A stretch of DNA of 16,698 bases from DATNIC01 sp035604635 (GTDB lineage Bacteria; Vulcanimicrobiota; Vulcanimicrobiia; Vulcanimicrobiales; Vulcanimicrobiaceae). The notes below the pieces were generated by a model. It was given only the letters and a program-made list of their open reading frames with translations, did not search any database and was not told where the DNA came from. Shown piece after piece: positions 1 through 6,089 of the stretch. Made by a program: the position numbers and the translations under genes. The stretch is taken from the NCBI GenBank assembly GCA_035604635.1, contig DATNIC010000031.1, positions 1-16,698 of the forward strand. Direction: 5' to 3'. How positions within the stretch are numbered: position 1 is the stretch's first letter; each line of letters opens with the position of its first letter.

Positions 1-32
1 AGGTATCGAGGGTTCGAATCCCTCTCTCTCCG
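1..32 (+). tRNA. tRNA 3' end, probably tRNA-Ser (partial)
   Basis: Only the T arm and the acceptor 3' strand are present; the rest lies before the window. The T stem is 8-12 paired with 20-24 around a TTCGAAT loop. The seven acceptor bases are 25-31 and the discriminator is G32. A G discriminator, and an acceptor close to that of the tRNA-Ser at 4704, point to serine. No CCA is encoded. The anticodon is not visible, so the identity is an inference. Confidence 0.65.
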
Positions 33-47
33 AGGTCGCCCGAGAAC

Positions 48-524
48 TCATGCTCGCGGATTGCCGATTCCGAGCGGTTGGGCATCCACGAGGACGAACG
101 CGACGCGCGCGGGCGCGTCGTTGCGGTTGATCCACGCGTGATTCGTGCCGCGCTGCACGAGGACATCGCCGGCTCGTAGGACGACGCGCGAGTCGTCGAG
201 CTCCATCTCGATCTCGCCGCCCAGGACGATGACGTAGTCGATCGTCTCAGTGCGGTGCATCGACCCGCGCGCGCCGGGCGCATAGTCGATAATGGTAAAG
301 CGCGTCCCATTCGCCGGGGGCTGCGTCCCAAGCTGCCGCGCGCCCATATCTTCGACCGCCTGCCCGACGGAAATGTCGGCCGGAGTCGTATCGGTGCTCC
401 AGATCAGCGTCGAGCGCGCATCCGGACGGTTCTGGCGGCTATTGGTCGCCTCCGCATCCCAGAACACTCGTGCAACGCCGAGCTCGTCGTGACCGGTGAC
501 GACGCGCCGCACTTGAGGAAACAT
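48..524 (-). CDS. Cupin-domain protein
   Basis: A 159-residue single-domain cupin of unknown substrate. The conserved barrel is in the C-terminal two thirds. Motif 1 carries H90 and E93 in a GSMHRTETIDYVIVLGGE context. Motif 2 is an AGDVLVQRGTNHAW stretch with H129. These match the usual metal-binding histidines and glutamate of small cupins, so a metal-dependent enzyme or a small-molecule binding protein is likely. I chose the ATG at 524 because it begins 4 bases after the stop of the upstream quinone reductase, with an AAGAG just before it. The longer frame starting at 623 would run deep into that gene. The tight spacing implies one transcript with translational coupling. There is no signal peptide, so it is cytoplasmic. 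The reductase partner suggests a role in aromatic or quinone metabolism, but this is only inference. Confidence 0.85.
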   Translation of the reverse strand: MFPQVRRVVTGHDELGVARVFWDAEATNSRQNRPDARSTLIWSTDTTPADISVGQAVEDMGARQLGTQPPANGTRFTIIDYAPGARGSMHRTETIDYVIVLGGEIEMELDDSRVVLRAGDVLVQRGTNHAWINRNDAPARVAFVLVDAQPLGIGNPRA

Positions 525-528
525 TCTC

Positions 529-1113
529 TTACTGCGCCTTGCGGCCCAGCTCTCGGACGTGCGCAAGCCACTTGTCGCGCCTGCGCTCTTTCGCGCGCTC
601 GACCCCGCCGAAAATTGTGGCACCGACCGGTTTGATGCCGCAGAACGCGAGCATGTTCCGCTGCATGCTCTTGACGCTATGCGAGCGGAAGATCCAGCGG
701 TAGACGAACGCAGGCATCCCCATCGTCAGGATGAGACGGCACGTCTTCCCCTTGAGAAGTTTTTTGGCGCCGAACGGCCCGCCGTACGTGAACGCAAAAC
801 CCGGACGGAAAGTCTGCTCGAGAAAGCCTTTGAGTAGGGCGGGAACGTCGCCTAGCCAGAGCGGGTAGATGATGACGAGGTGGTCGGCCGATGCGATCTT
901 TTTTTGGCAGTCGGCGATCGGCGGAGGCAGCATCCCGTGCTCGAAATCCGCGGCGGTGCGCAGCAATGGAAAGTCGAGCGTTGCGACCGTGATCAGTTCG
1001 ACGGCGTGACCGGCTTCGGATGCGCCTTGCGCGTAGGCTGCGGCCAACGCGTGATCGAGGTGGTCGCCATGCCGATCGGGATGACCTTGGATGATCGTTA
1101 CACGCTTGCTCAC
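529..1113 (-). CDS. Flavodoxin-fold NAD(P)H:quinone reductase
   Basis: A 194-residue protein of the NAD(P)H dehydrogenase (quinone)/KefF/MdaB family (Flavodoxin_2 fold). Such enzymes reduce quinones by two electrons using FMN or FAD and NAD(P)H. The N terminus has the beta strand and phosphate-binding turn (VTIIQGHPD, residues 5-13). The middle has the signature YPLWLGDVPALLKGFLEQ followed by FRPGFAF and a YGG, where the flavin ring and partner subunit are bound. KKLLKGK followed by TMG is also typical. The start is GTG at 1111-1113, and family length is about 190-200 residues, so the gene looks complete. It is the first gene of a two-gene unit with the cupin. Its 5' end lies 85 bases from tRNA-Arg(ACG), which is transcribed away from it. 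The exact substrate cannot be read from sequence. Confidence 0.88.
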   Translation of the reverse strand: MSKRVTIIQGHPDRHGDHLDHALAAAYAQGASEAGHAVELITVATLDFPLLRTAADFEHGMLPPPIADCQKKIASADHLVIIYPLWLGDVPALLKGFLEQTFRPGFAFTYGGPFGAKKLLKGKTCRLILTMGMPAFVYRWIFRSHSVKSMQRNMLAFCGIKPVGATIFGGVERAKERRRDKWLAHVRELGRKAQ

Positions 1114-1198
1114 TTGGAACCGAGCGCGCGGTCGACCGGGTCTGCAGGGAAGGACGCGGCGACGTTGTACGAAACGACGTTTGGCCAGTCCGAGACGC

Positions 1199-1272
1199 GC
1201 GGTCGTAGCTCAATTGGATAGAGCAACAGGCTACGAACTTGTAGGTTGGGGGTTCGAGTCCCTCCGACCGCG
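1199..1272 (+). tRNA. tRNA-Arg(ACG)
   Basis: A full cloverleaf. The acceptor is 1199-1205 paired with 1265-1271, with discriminator G1272. The D stem is 1208-1211 with 1221-1224. The anticodon loop is CTACGAA with anticodon ACG at 1233-1235. The T arm is 1248-1264. No CCA is encoded. A34 of this tRNA is the standard bacterial substrate of TadA, which is encoded at 4121 in this window; conversion to inosine lets it read CGU, CGC and CGA. Confidence 0.95.
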
Positions 1273-1358
1273 ATTTTCGACACTTTGGACGAATCGAGCA
1301 CGCCACGAAAGACGGACCGCCGTGGTTACAGAAAGATGAGGTCCGAAGTGGCCCTCTC

Positions 1359-1430
1359 GGCTCGGTAGCTCAGCGGTAGAGCGGGGGACTCATAAGCCCT
1401 AGGTCGTAGGTTCAAATCCTACCCGAGTCA
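1359..1430 (+). tRNA. tRNA with CAT anticodon, probably elongator tRNA-Met
   Basis: The acceptor is 1359-1365 with 1423-1429 and the discriminator is A1430. The anticodon loop is CTCATAA with CAT at 1391-1393, and the T loop is TTCAAAT. The 1-72 pair is G-C, so it is not an initiator with an unpaired end. Elongator Met and lysidine-modified Ile2 both carry CAT and cannot be cleanly separated here; Met is preferred. The 31-39 position is an A-G mismatch. No CCA is encoded. Confidence 0.9.
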
Positions 1431-1467
1431 AGTTTTCGCGGCGCCCGCCGCTGGTAGAGGTAAGAGC

Positions 1468-1710
1468 ATGTCGACGATCCCGTGCGATTTCTGCCCTCAC
1501 CCCGTTGACCGGGGACAAATGGAGGAGATCGAGATCTCGCACTACGTCCCGGATTCGTCCGGCGACGATCTCGCGTACGCGCGCACGTATTTCTTCGGAC
1601 ATCCCGACTGCGTGCGGAAATTTTACCGTGGGTTGGTCGATCACAAACTCGATCTCTTCAAGCACATTCCGTCGACGGCTCCGGCCAACGGAGACGATAA
1701 GAAAGCATAA
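1468..1710 (+). CDS. Small Cys/His protein, putative zinc-binding
   Basis: An 80-residue protein that I do not recognise as a named family. Translation signals are good: AGAGG at 1456-1460, a 7-base spacer, then ATG. It has a CDFCPH cluster at residues 6-11 (C6, C9, H11) and a second pair in FGHPDC (H45, C48). This spacing looks like a small treble-clef or zinc-ribbon site. The middle is acidic and the C terminus is basic and disordered-looking (ends GDDKKA). There is no signal peptide or membrane segment, so it should be cytoplasmic. It sits alone between tRNA-Met (37 bases upstream) and tRNA-Arg(CCG) (5 bases downstream), so it is probably co-transcribed with them. A nucleic-acid or protein-binding role is possible but not shown. 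Confidence 0.75.
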   Translation: MSTIPCDFCPHPVDRGQMEEIEISHYVPDSSGDDLAYARTYFFGHPDCVRKFYRGLVDHKLDLFKHIPSTAPANGDDKKA

Positions 1711-1715
1711 CGCGA

Positions 1716-1789
1716 GCGCCCGTAGCTCAATTGGATAGAGTGTCGGCCTCCGAAGCCGAAGGTTGCGCGTTCAAGTCGCGCCGGGCGCA
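1716..1789 (+). tRNA. tRNA-Arg(CCG)
   Basis: The acceptor is 1716-1722 with 1782-1788 and the discriminator is A1789. The D stem is 1725-1728 with 1738-1741. The anticodon stem is 1743-1747 with 1755-1759 around a CTCCGAA loop, giving anticodon CCG at 1750-1752. The T arm is 1765-1781. No CCA is encoded. Its 3' half overlaps the open frame that leads into the substrate-binding protein gene just downstream. Confidence 0.95.
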
Positions 1790-1802
1790 AATCATTTCGG
1801 CC

Positions 1803-2735
1803 GTGGCGCTCGCGGGGCTGCTGCTGCTGCCCGGCGCCGCCGAGCTTGCTCGGGCGGAGAGCGCGCTGATCCCGCTCGAGGTCGAGGCGACCCCCAACGA
1901 TACGTCGGGCACGGCCTACTATGCTGCCGACATGGGCTTCTACGAAAAGGCCGGGCTGAGCGTCAAGATCACGACGTTGAACAATCCGGGTGCCGCCGCG
2001 GCGGCGATCGCCAGCGGGGCCGTCCCGATCGGCGGCCTCTCGCTATCGGTAGCGGCGATAGCGCGCGAGAAGGGCGTGCCCATCGTCATGATCGCGCCGG
2101 CCGGACTTTACCTCAGCACGACGCCGACTTCCGGGATCATCGTACTCAAGGATTCGACGCTTCGCAAAGCGGCGGATCTCAACGGCAAGACGCTTGCGAC
2201 GCGCGATCTGTCGAACATGAGTTACTTGGCTGCTAACTTGTGGATCGACAAGAACGGCGGCGATTCGAAGTCCGTCCGTTGGGTCGAGATCAACGATCCG
2301 CTCGACGTCGCCGCGATGCAGCAAGGGCGCATCGACGCGGCCTCGGTCAGCGAACCGGCGCTCGATACGGCGTTGCACGGCGGCGTGGCGCGCTCGATCG
2401 CGCCGGTCTTCGACTCGATCGGAAAGCGATTCCTCATCGGCGCGTATTTCACGTCGGAAGACTACGCCAAGATGCACCCCGACGTCGTCCGCAAATTTGC
2501 CGGTGCGATTGCGGCAGCGTCCGATTGGGGGAATAAGAATCGCGAGCGCAGCGCGCAGATATTGGAGAAGTACGCCCAAGCACCCGTCGCGCCCGGCAGT
2601 ACGCGTGTGACGTACGCAGATGCCCTGCGCGCGAGCGACGTCCAGCCCGTCCTCGATGTGTTGTTGAGTTTCGGCATCCTGAAAACGCCGATGCGGGCCA
2701 AGGATCTCTTCTCGAGCTTGGTGCCCTCTCAGTGA
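1803..2735 (+). CDS. ABC-type substrate-binding protein, NMT1/SsuA-like (paralog 1)
   Basis: A periplasmic binding protein of the NMT1/TauA/SsuA/NrtA superfamily, expected to capture a small ligand for an ABC importer. Family features, reading N to C: a YYAADMGFYEKAGLSVKI entry strand and helix, an AIASGAVPIG ligand-site segment, VMIAPAGLY, KAADLNGKT, DKNGGDS, then GRIDAASVSEPAL. A hydrophobic signal peptide (ALAGLLLLPGAAELARA) precedes the mature part. The start is unclear. The frame is open back to a TTG at 1731 inside tRNA-Arg(CCG), with GTG 1740 also inside it. GTG 1803 is the first common start codon outside the tRNA but gives no positive n-region and has no Shine-Dalgarno. Translation from inside the tRNA would supply KSRR before the hydrophobic core. 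The end overlaps paralog 2 (GTGA). No permease or ATPase gene is nearby, so ligand and transporter are unknown. Confidence 0.85.
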   Translation: MALAGLLLLPGAAELARAESALIPLEVEATPNDTSGTAYYAADMGFYEKAGLSVKITTLNNPGAAAAAIASGAVPIGGLSLSVAAIAREKGVPIVMIAPAGLYLSTTPTSGIIVLKDSTLRKAADLNGKTLATRDLSNMSYLAANLWIDKNGGDSKSVRWVEINDPLDVAAMQQGRIDAASVSEPALDTALHGGVARSIAPVFDSIGKRFLIGAYFTSEDYAKMHPDVVRKFAGAIAAASDWGNKNRERSAQILEKYAQAPVAPGSTRVTYADALRASDVQPVLDVLLSFGILKTPMRAKDLFSSLVPSQ

Positions 2736-3685
2736 AGGCGATCGTCTGCGCCCTCGCGGTGGCCACGGTGCTGCTCTTTCCGCCCAGCGGTTCTCGGGTC
2801 GAGGCGCAGAATTCGCCGCCGACGATCGAGGCGGCTGGACCGCCGAACGACACGGGCGCTTTGATCTTCTACGCGGCAGACATGGGCTTCTTCGAGAAAG
2901 CCGGCTTGCGCGTCAAGGTCACGTCGCTCAACAATTCGGGCTCGATCTCCTCGGCGATCGCCTCAGGGGCGGTGCAAGTCGGATCCTTTGCGGTCTCCGT
3001 CGGTGCGCTCGCGCGCGAAAAGGGGATTCCCCTCGTGATGATCGCGCCCGCGGGACTGTACCTCAGCTCGGCGCCGACATCAGGACTCATCGTGCGCAAG
3101 GATGCCCTCATTCGAAAAGCCGCCGACCTCAATGGCAAGACCGTCGCGACGCGGGACATCTCGAACATGAGTTACTTCGGAGCCAAGCAGTGGATCGACC
3201 AGAACGGGGGAGACTCGAAAACGATTCATTGGGTCGAGATCCCGGACACGAGCGACGTCGCCGCCCTCCAAGCCGGCCGCATCGATGCGGCCTCCGTCAG
3301 CGAGCCGGCGCTCGACGATGCGCTGCGCGGCGGAGAAGTTCGTTCGTTGGCGCCGATTTTCGATGCGATAGGCAAGCGCTTCCTGATCAGCGGGTACTTC
3401 ACGTCGGAAGACTACGCGAAAGCCCATCCGGACGCCGTGCGGAAATTCGCCGACGTCATCATCGCGACGGCGCGGTGGGCGAACCGGAATCGCGCGCAGA
3501 GCGGTGCGATCTTGGAAAAGTACGCGCAGACGCCGGTCCTCCCGGGAAGTACGCGCGTTACTTATGCCGAACGGCTTGGCTCGGCCGACGTCCAACCGGT
3601 GCTCGATCTCCTACTGAACTACGGCTTGCTGAAAGCGCCGATGCGCGCGAAGGACCTGTTCTCACCGCTCGTCTCGTCGCAGTAA
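2732..3685 (+). CDS. ABC-type substrate-binding protein, NMT1/SsuA-like (paralog 2)
   Basis: A 317-residue tandem paralog of the gene upstream, collinear over its full length with long identical runs, such as VMIAPAGLYLS, RKAADLNGKT, the NGGDSK segment, GRIDAASVSEPALD, YFTSEDYAK and PGSTRVTYA. It starts at GTG 2732, which overlaps the TGA of paralog 1, so translational coupling is likely. The N terminus MKAIVCALAVATVLLFPPSGSRVEAQ is a typical Sec signal peptide, placing the mature protein outside the inner membrane. The differing residues lie mainly in the ligand-facing stretches (for example SISSAIASGAVQVGSFAVS against AAAAAIASGAVPIGGLSLS), which suggests a related but not identical ligand. 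The pair looks like an in-place duplication that has diverged. The next gene, a VOC protein, follows after 15 bases. The ligand is unknown. Confidence 0.9.
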   Translation: MKAIVCALAVATVLLFPPSGSRVEAQNSPPTIEAAGPPNDTGALIFYAADMGFFEKAGLRVKVTSLNNSGSISSAIASGAVQVGSFAVSVGALAREKGIPLVMIAPAGLYLSSAPTSGLIVRKDALIRKAADLNGKTVATRDISNMSYFGAKQWIDQNGGDSKTIHWVEIPDTSDVAALQAGRIDAASVSEPALDDALRGGEVRSLAPIFDAIGKRFLISGYFTSEDYAKAHPDAVRKFADVIIATARWANRNRAQSGAILEKYAQTPVLPGSTRVTYAERLGSADVQPVLDLLLNYGLLKAPMRAKDLFSPLVSSQ

Positions 3686-3700
3686 AAGGAAGGACTCTCC

Positions 3701-4108
3701 ATGGCTCGCATCAGGCACATCGCTCTCGTCGCCTTAGAATCGGAAAAAGTAGCTGAATTCTACAAAACTGCGTTCGGAATGGAAGAAGTCCATCGCCATA
3801 AGGGCGCCGAGACGGGCGACCGCTACGCGATCTATCTTTCGGACGGGTACATCAATTTGGCGATCTTGCCGATCAAGGATCGTCCCGAGGGGATCTACCA
3901 CTTCGGTTTCGAGGTCGAGGACGTCGATCAAGCCTTCGATACCGCGCTCGAAGCCGGCGCGAAGCCGCCGTACAAGACGCTCCCGCGGGACGGCCGCTTC
4001 GCAGAGAAGTTCGTCGTCGATCCGGTCGGCATCAAAGTCGATCTCTCACGCGGATGGGCGACGTCGCCGGTGAAGAAAGCCGAGGCGGTCGAGACCGTTC
4101 GGAGCTAG
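3701..4108 (+). CDS. VOC (glyoxalase/bleomycin-resistance fold) protein
   Basis: A 135-residue vicinal-oxygen-chelate protein with two beta-alpha-beta-beta-beta modules. Module 1 is RIRHIALVALESEKVAEFY with H6 in the usual metal-ligand position. Module 2 is IYHFGFEVEDVDQAFD with H67, and DPVGIKVDLS near residue 115 has D114 where many family members carry a metal-binding Glu. Family members include glyoxalases, extradiol dioxygenases, epimerases and binding proteins, and this one cannot be assigned further. Translation signals are strong: an AAGGAAGGA at 3685-3693 before ATG 3701. It is the third gene of the run with two binding proteins, which suggests that it acts on, or protects against, the imported compound or its product. 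It is followed by tadA 12 bases later. It is cytoplasmic, with no signal peptide. Confidence 0.85.
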   Translation: MARIRHIALVALESEKVAEFYKTAFGMEEVHRHKGAETGDRYAIYLSDGYINLAILPIKDRPEGIYHFGFEVEDVDQAFDTALEAGAKPPYKTLPRDGRFAEKFVVDPVGIKVDLSRGWATSPVKKAEAVETVRS

Positions 4109-4120
4109 CGCCGCGACCCG

Positions 4121-4582
4121 TTGACCGACGAGGACTATCTGCGGCGAGCGATCGCGCTCGCCGCTCAAGCAGAGGCCGACGGCGACGTGCCGATTGGTGC
4201 CGTCCTCGTATGTGGCGACCTCGTCGTCGAAACGAAGAACGAAAAAGAACGTCGCCCCGACCCAAGTGCTCATGCCGAGATGCTCGCGATCCGAGAGGCC
4301 GCCCATCGCCTGGGCGTCTGGCGTCTCGCGGGGGCGACGCTCTACGTCACCAAGGAGCCGTGTCTGATGTGCGCGGGCGCGATCGTCGCGGCCCGCATCG
4401 AGCGCCTCGTGTTCGGCGCCTACGATCCGAAGGGCGGCGCAGCCGGCAGCGTCATCAACGCCTTCACCTCGCCCGCCGTCAACCACCGAGTCACCGTAAC
4501 CGGCGGCATATTAGAAGAAGAGACGAGTCACCAGCTCCGAGCGTTCTTCGAACGCAAACGCAACAAGGAAACAGAACTTTAG
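4121..4582 (+). CDS. tadA: tRNA-specific adenosine deaminase TadA
   Basis: A 153-residue zinc-dependent deaminase that converts adenosine 34 to inosine in tRNA-Arg(ACG). The active-site motif HAEM (H51, E53) is followed by PCLMC (C81, C84): the histidine and two cysteines bind zinc and the glutamate shuttles the proton. The first beta strand GDVPIGAVLV and the C-terminal helix with FFERKR match bacterial TadA, and the length is normal. The start is TTG at 4121, giving TDEDYLRRAIALAAQAE, which fits the family N terminus. There is no clear ribosome-binding site beyond a distant GGAG, so translation may depend on the VOC gene 12 bases upstream. Some relatives are called CMP/dCMP or guanine deaminases, but the order and spacing of motifs favour TadA. 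Its substrate tRNA is at 1199. Confidence 0.93.
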   Translation: MTDEDYLRRAIALAAQAEADGDVPIGAVLVCGDLVVETKNEKERRPDPSAHAEMLAIREAAHRLGVWRLAGATLYVTKEPCLMCAGAIVAARIERLVFGAYDPKGGAAGSVINAFTSPAVNHRVTVTGGILEEETSHQLRAFFERKRNKETEL

Positions 4583-4695
4583 CGCCCCCCCTCGGGGAAT
4601 GGTCGTACAGGAAAAAATCGCGAGGGGCGCTATAGTACGGGGGCCCCAAAAGCCAAAGGCTTTTGGGGGGCGCGCAGGGCTAGGCCCGGAGCGCC
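4581..4695 (+). repeat. Structured intergenic element, copy 1 (three hairpins)
   Basis: Begins inside the tadA stop codon and ends 8 bases before tRNA-Ser. Stem P1 is 4581-4588 with 4624-4631 (AGCGCCCC with GGGGCGCT), enclosing a conserved CTCGGGGAA at 4591-4599. Stem P2 is 4644-4654 with 4658-4668, 11 pairs and an AAA loop. Stem P3 is 4669-4673 with 4691-4695, with an inner stem 4677-4680 with 4684-4687. P2 and P3 abut directly. A TATAGT at 4631-4636 could be a -10 box. The same layout recurs at 6090 with different stem sequences. Function unknown; it may be a structured RNA or a palindromic repeat. Confidence 0.75.
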
Positions 4696-4703
4696 TCTCC
4701 AAC

Positions 4704-4794
4704 GGAGAGGTGGTCGAGTGGTTGAAGGCACCCGCCTCGAAAGCGGGCAGACGTGATGAGCGTCTCGAGAGTTCGAATCTCTCCCTCTCCGCCA
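4704..4794 (+). tRNA. tRNA-Ser(CGA)
   Basis: The acceptor GGAGAGG 4704-4710 pairs with 4784-4790. The discriminator is G4791 and CCA is encoded at 4792-4794. The anticodon loop is CTCGAAA (CGA) inside a CGC/GCG stem. A long variable arm (around GACGTGATGAGCGTC) marks a class II tRNA, as expected for serine. It reads UCG. The bases just before it (CCTCTCC, then AAC) copy its own acceptor 3' strand. Confidence 0.95.
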
Positions 4795-4800
4795 GAACGC

Positions 4801-4832
4801 AAACGACGGGCCTGCCGCCCGCCGTTTTCGTT
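4801..4832 (+). terminator. Terminator between tRNA-Ser and a convergent gene
   Basis: The stem 4802-4811 with 4817-4826 has one A-C mismatch and a 5-base loop, followed by TTTTCGTTT. It sits 6 bases after the tRNA CCA and ends at the stop of the minus-strand gene. It is a good intrinsic terminator for the tRNA on the plus strand and may also act weakly in the other direction. Confidence 0.75.
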
Positions 4833-5660
4833 TCATCCCAGACGCGGATCCGGAGGACTGTCCGGAAACGCGAACTGGTCGAAGGTGGCGTCGACGGTAA
4901 AGTGCACGCGCCCGATGTGGAGCGGGCCGTATTCGGTCTCTTCGTAGAACGCGCGGTTGACGAGCCAGTGGTTTTGCACCATGAGGTAGTCGACGGCGAA
5001 CGTGCGGTCGTTGAGACCGGTGAAGACTACTCGTACCGGCAGATGGGTCTGATTATCGATGACGAGCTCCGAAAAGAAGAGGTTGCCGCGATAATTGCGC
5101 AGCAGCGTCGGGAGCGGCCTAAGCGTGATGTGCGTCTTCCCGTTGGGATCGTCGCTTGAATCGTCCGCGTATTTTGCGTAGTAGTATCTCAGGTTCGTGA
5201 CCGTCACATCGGCCCCGCTGGTCGACTGCCCACCGCTGTAGCGCAGCGGTTGGACGTCGGTGACGTAGGAGTCGAGTGAGTTGTGTGGTCCACCCGTCCC
5301 GACGAGCCGAAAATATGAGAGCGCGTCGAAGGTCGGCAAAAGCGGAAAGGCATGACCGACTCGTTCGGCGCCTTGGGGCAGATCTTGCATGATCGCCAAA
5401 TCGTCGCGCGTGCGCGCCTTCACGTCGCGCATGACGTCGGCGCGGCGGTTCATCGCTTTGACCTCGACGTGCGCAACGGTTCGGTAGGTCAGCCAGGGCG
5501 GCGCTTGAGCGTAGACGGCCGCAGCCGTATTAGCGGCCTGCTGAAAAGCAACATCCGGAGAGACCACGGAATGTCGCTTCGCCCCGCCTCCCGCAGCATA
5601 CTTCCGGCAGCACAGGCTGGAGCAAGCGACCGCCGAAGCGATGCGGCATGGATGAAGCAT
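4833..5660 (-). CDS. Unknown exported protein
   Basis: A 275-residue protein that I do not recognise. The N terminus (MLHPCRIASAVACSSLCC) looks like a short, possibly lipoprotein-type signal (candidate lipidated Cys13), but the hydrophobic core is short. After a variable, charged stretch it has a beta-rich body with many aromatic residues, such as VTVTNLRYYYAKYADD, NLFFSELVIDNQTHLPVRVVFTG and FAVDYLMVQNHWLVNRAFYEE. The pattern of strands that read 'value the ligand or precursor' resembles outer-membrane-lipoprotein-sorting (LolA-like) or DUF2092-type folds, but I cannot confirm this. ATG 5660 is the first in-frame start after a TGA, and it overlaps the first start of the divergent GlcG-type gene by 13 bases. 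It ends against the terminator after tRNA-Ser. Envelope location is inferred only from the N terminus. Confidence 0.75.
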   Translation of the reverse strand: MLHPCRIASAVACSSLCCRKYAAGGGAKRHSVVSPDVAFQQAANTAAAVYAQAPPWLTYRTVAHVEVKAMNRRADVMRDVKARTRDDLAIMQDLPQGAERVGHAFPLLPTFDALSYFRLVGTGGPHNSLDSYVTDVQPLRYSGGQSTSGADVTVTNLRYYYAKYADDSSDDPNGKTHITLRPLPTLLRNYRGNLFFSELVIDNQTHLPVRVVFTGLNDRTFAVDYLMVQNHWLVNRAFYEETEYGPLHIGRVHFTVDATFDQFAFPDSPPDPRLG

Positions 5661-6076
5661 TTGTCATACGCGGTCAAGTCGCGTTGTCTTGTAAGGGGAG
5701 CCACGTCATCGTCCACGCCGGCGAGAAGAAAGCGGCCGCCATCGGCGTTCCGATGTGTATCGCAGTCGTCGATGCGGGCGGAAACCTCGTGGCGTTTACG
5801 CGCATGGACGGAGCGCGCGTCGCATCGATCGCAATCTCGCAAACCAAAGCGCGTTCCGCAGCGACGCGCCGCCGTCCGACGGCCGACGAGCTCGGGGACG
5901 ATCCGATTCATGCGCTGCGCATCGCGCACGCCAGCGGCTCCCTCGTCACGGCGATGAAGGGCGGCCTGCCGATCGTCATCGACGGCCAAGTCGTCGGCGG
6001 GGTCGGCGTGAGCAACGGGACCGGGGAGCAAGATCTCGAGGTCGCACAAGCCGGTATCGACGCGCTCCTGGCATAG
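5648..6076 (+). CDS. GlcG/HbpS (DUF336) family protein
   Basis: A 142-residue protein of the GlcG/HbpS family. Members include the heme-binding sensor partner HbpS and proteins encoded beside glycolate and corrinoid enzymes. Conserved signatures are IGVPMCIAVVDAGGNLVAF, RMDGA, the KAR...RRPT segment, and the C-terminal GGLPIVIDGQVVGGVGVSNGT followed by EQDLEVAQAG. Family proteins usually begin about 20 residues before the IGVPM motif, which would favour a TTG start at 5684. The ATG at 5648 gives 12 extra residues and overlaps the divergent exported-protein gene by 13 bases. No clear ribosome-binding site decides between them. There is no signal peptide. It is followed 13 bases later by the second structured element. 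Its cofactor cannot be named from sequence. Confidence 0.88.
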   Translation: MDEAFVIRGQVALSCKGSHVIVHAGEKKAAAIGVPMCIAVVDAGGNLVAFTRMDGARVASIAISQTKARSAATRRRPTADELGDDPIHALRIAHASGSLVTAMKGGLPIVIDGQVVGGVGVSNGTGEQDLEVAQAGIDALLA

Positions 6077-6089
6077 CAGCATGTTGTTA

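Noticed and set aside
1384..1400. A-G mismatch at 31-39 of tRNA-Met as a sign of a pseudogene
   Set aside because: All other stems and the conserved loops are intact, so a single mismatch at the end of the stem is not enough to call it broken.
1438..1451. GCGGC/GCCGC hairpin after tRNA-Met as a terminator
   Set aside because: It has only five pairs, the T run lies before and not after it, and it leads straight into the ribosome-binding site of the small protein gene.
4631..4636. TATAGT as a promoter for tRNA-Ser
   Set aside because: It is a good -10 hexamer, but the first T is in stem P1, there is no convincing -35, and copy 2 of the element lacks it. Not listed as a separate promoter.
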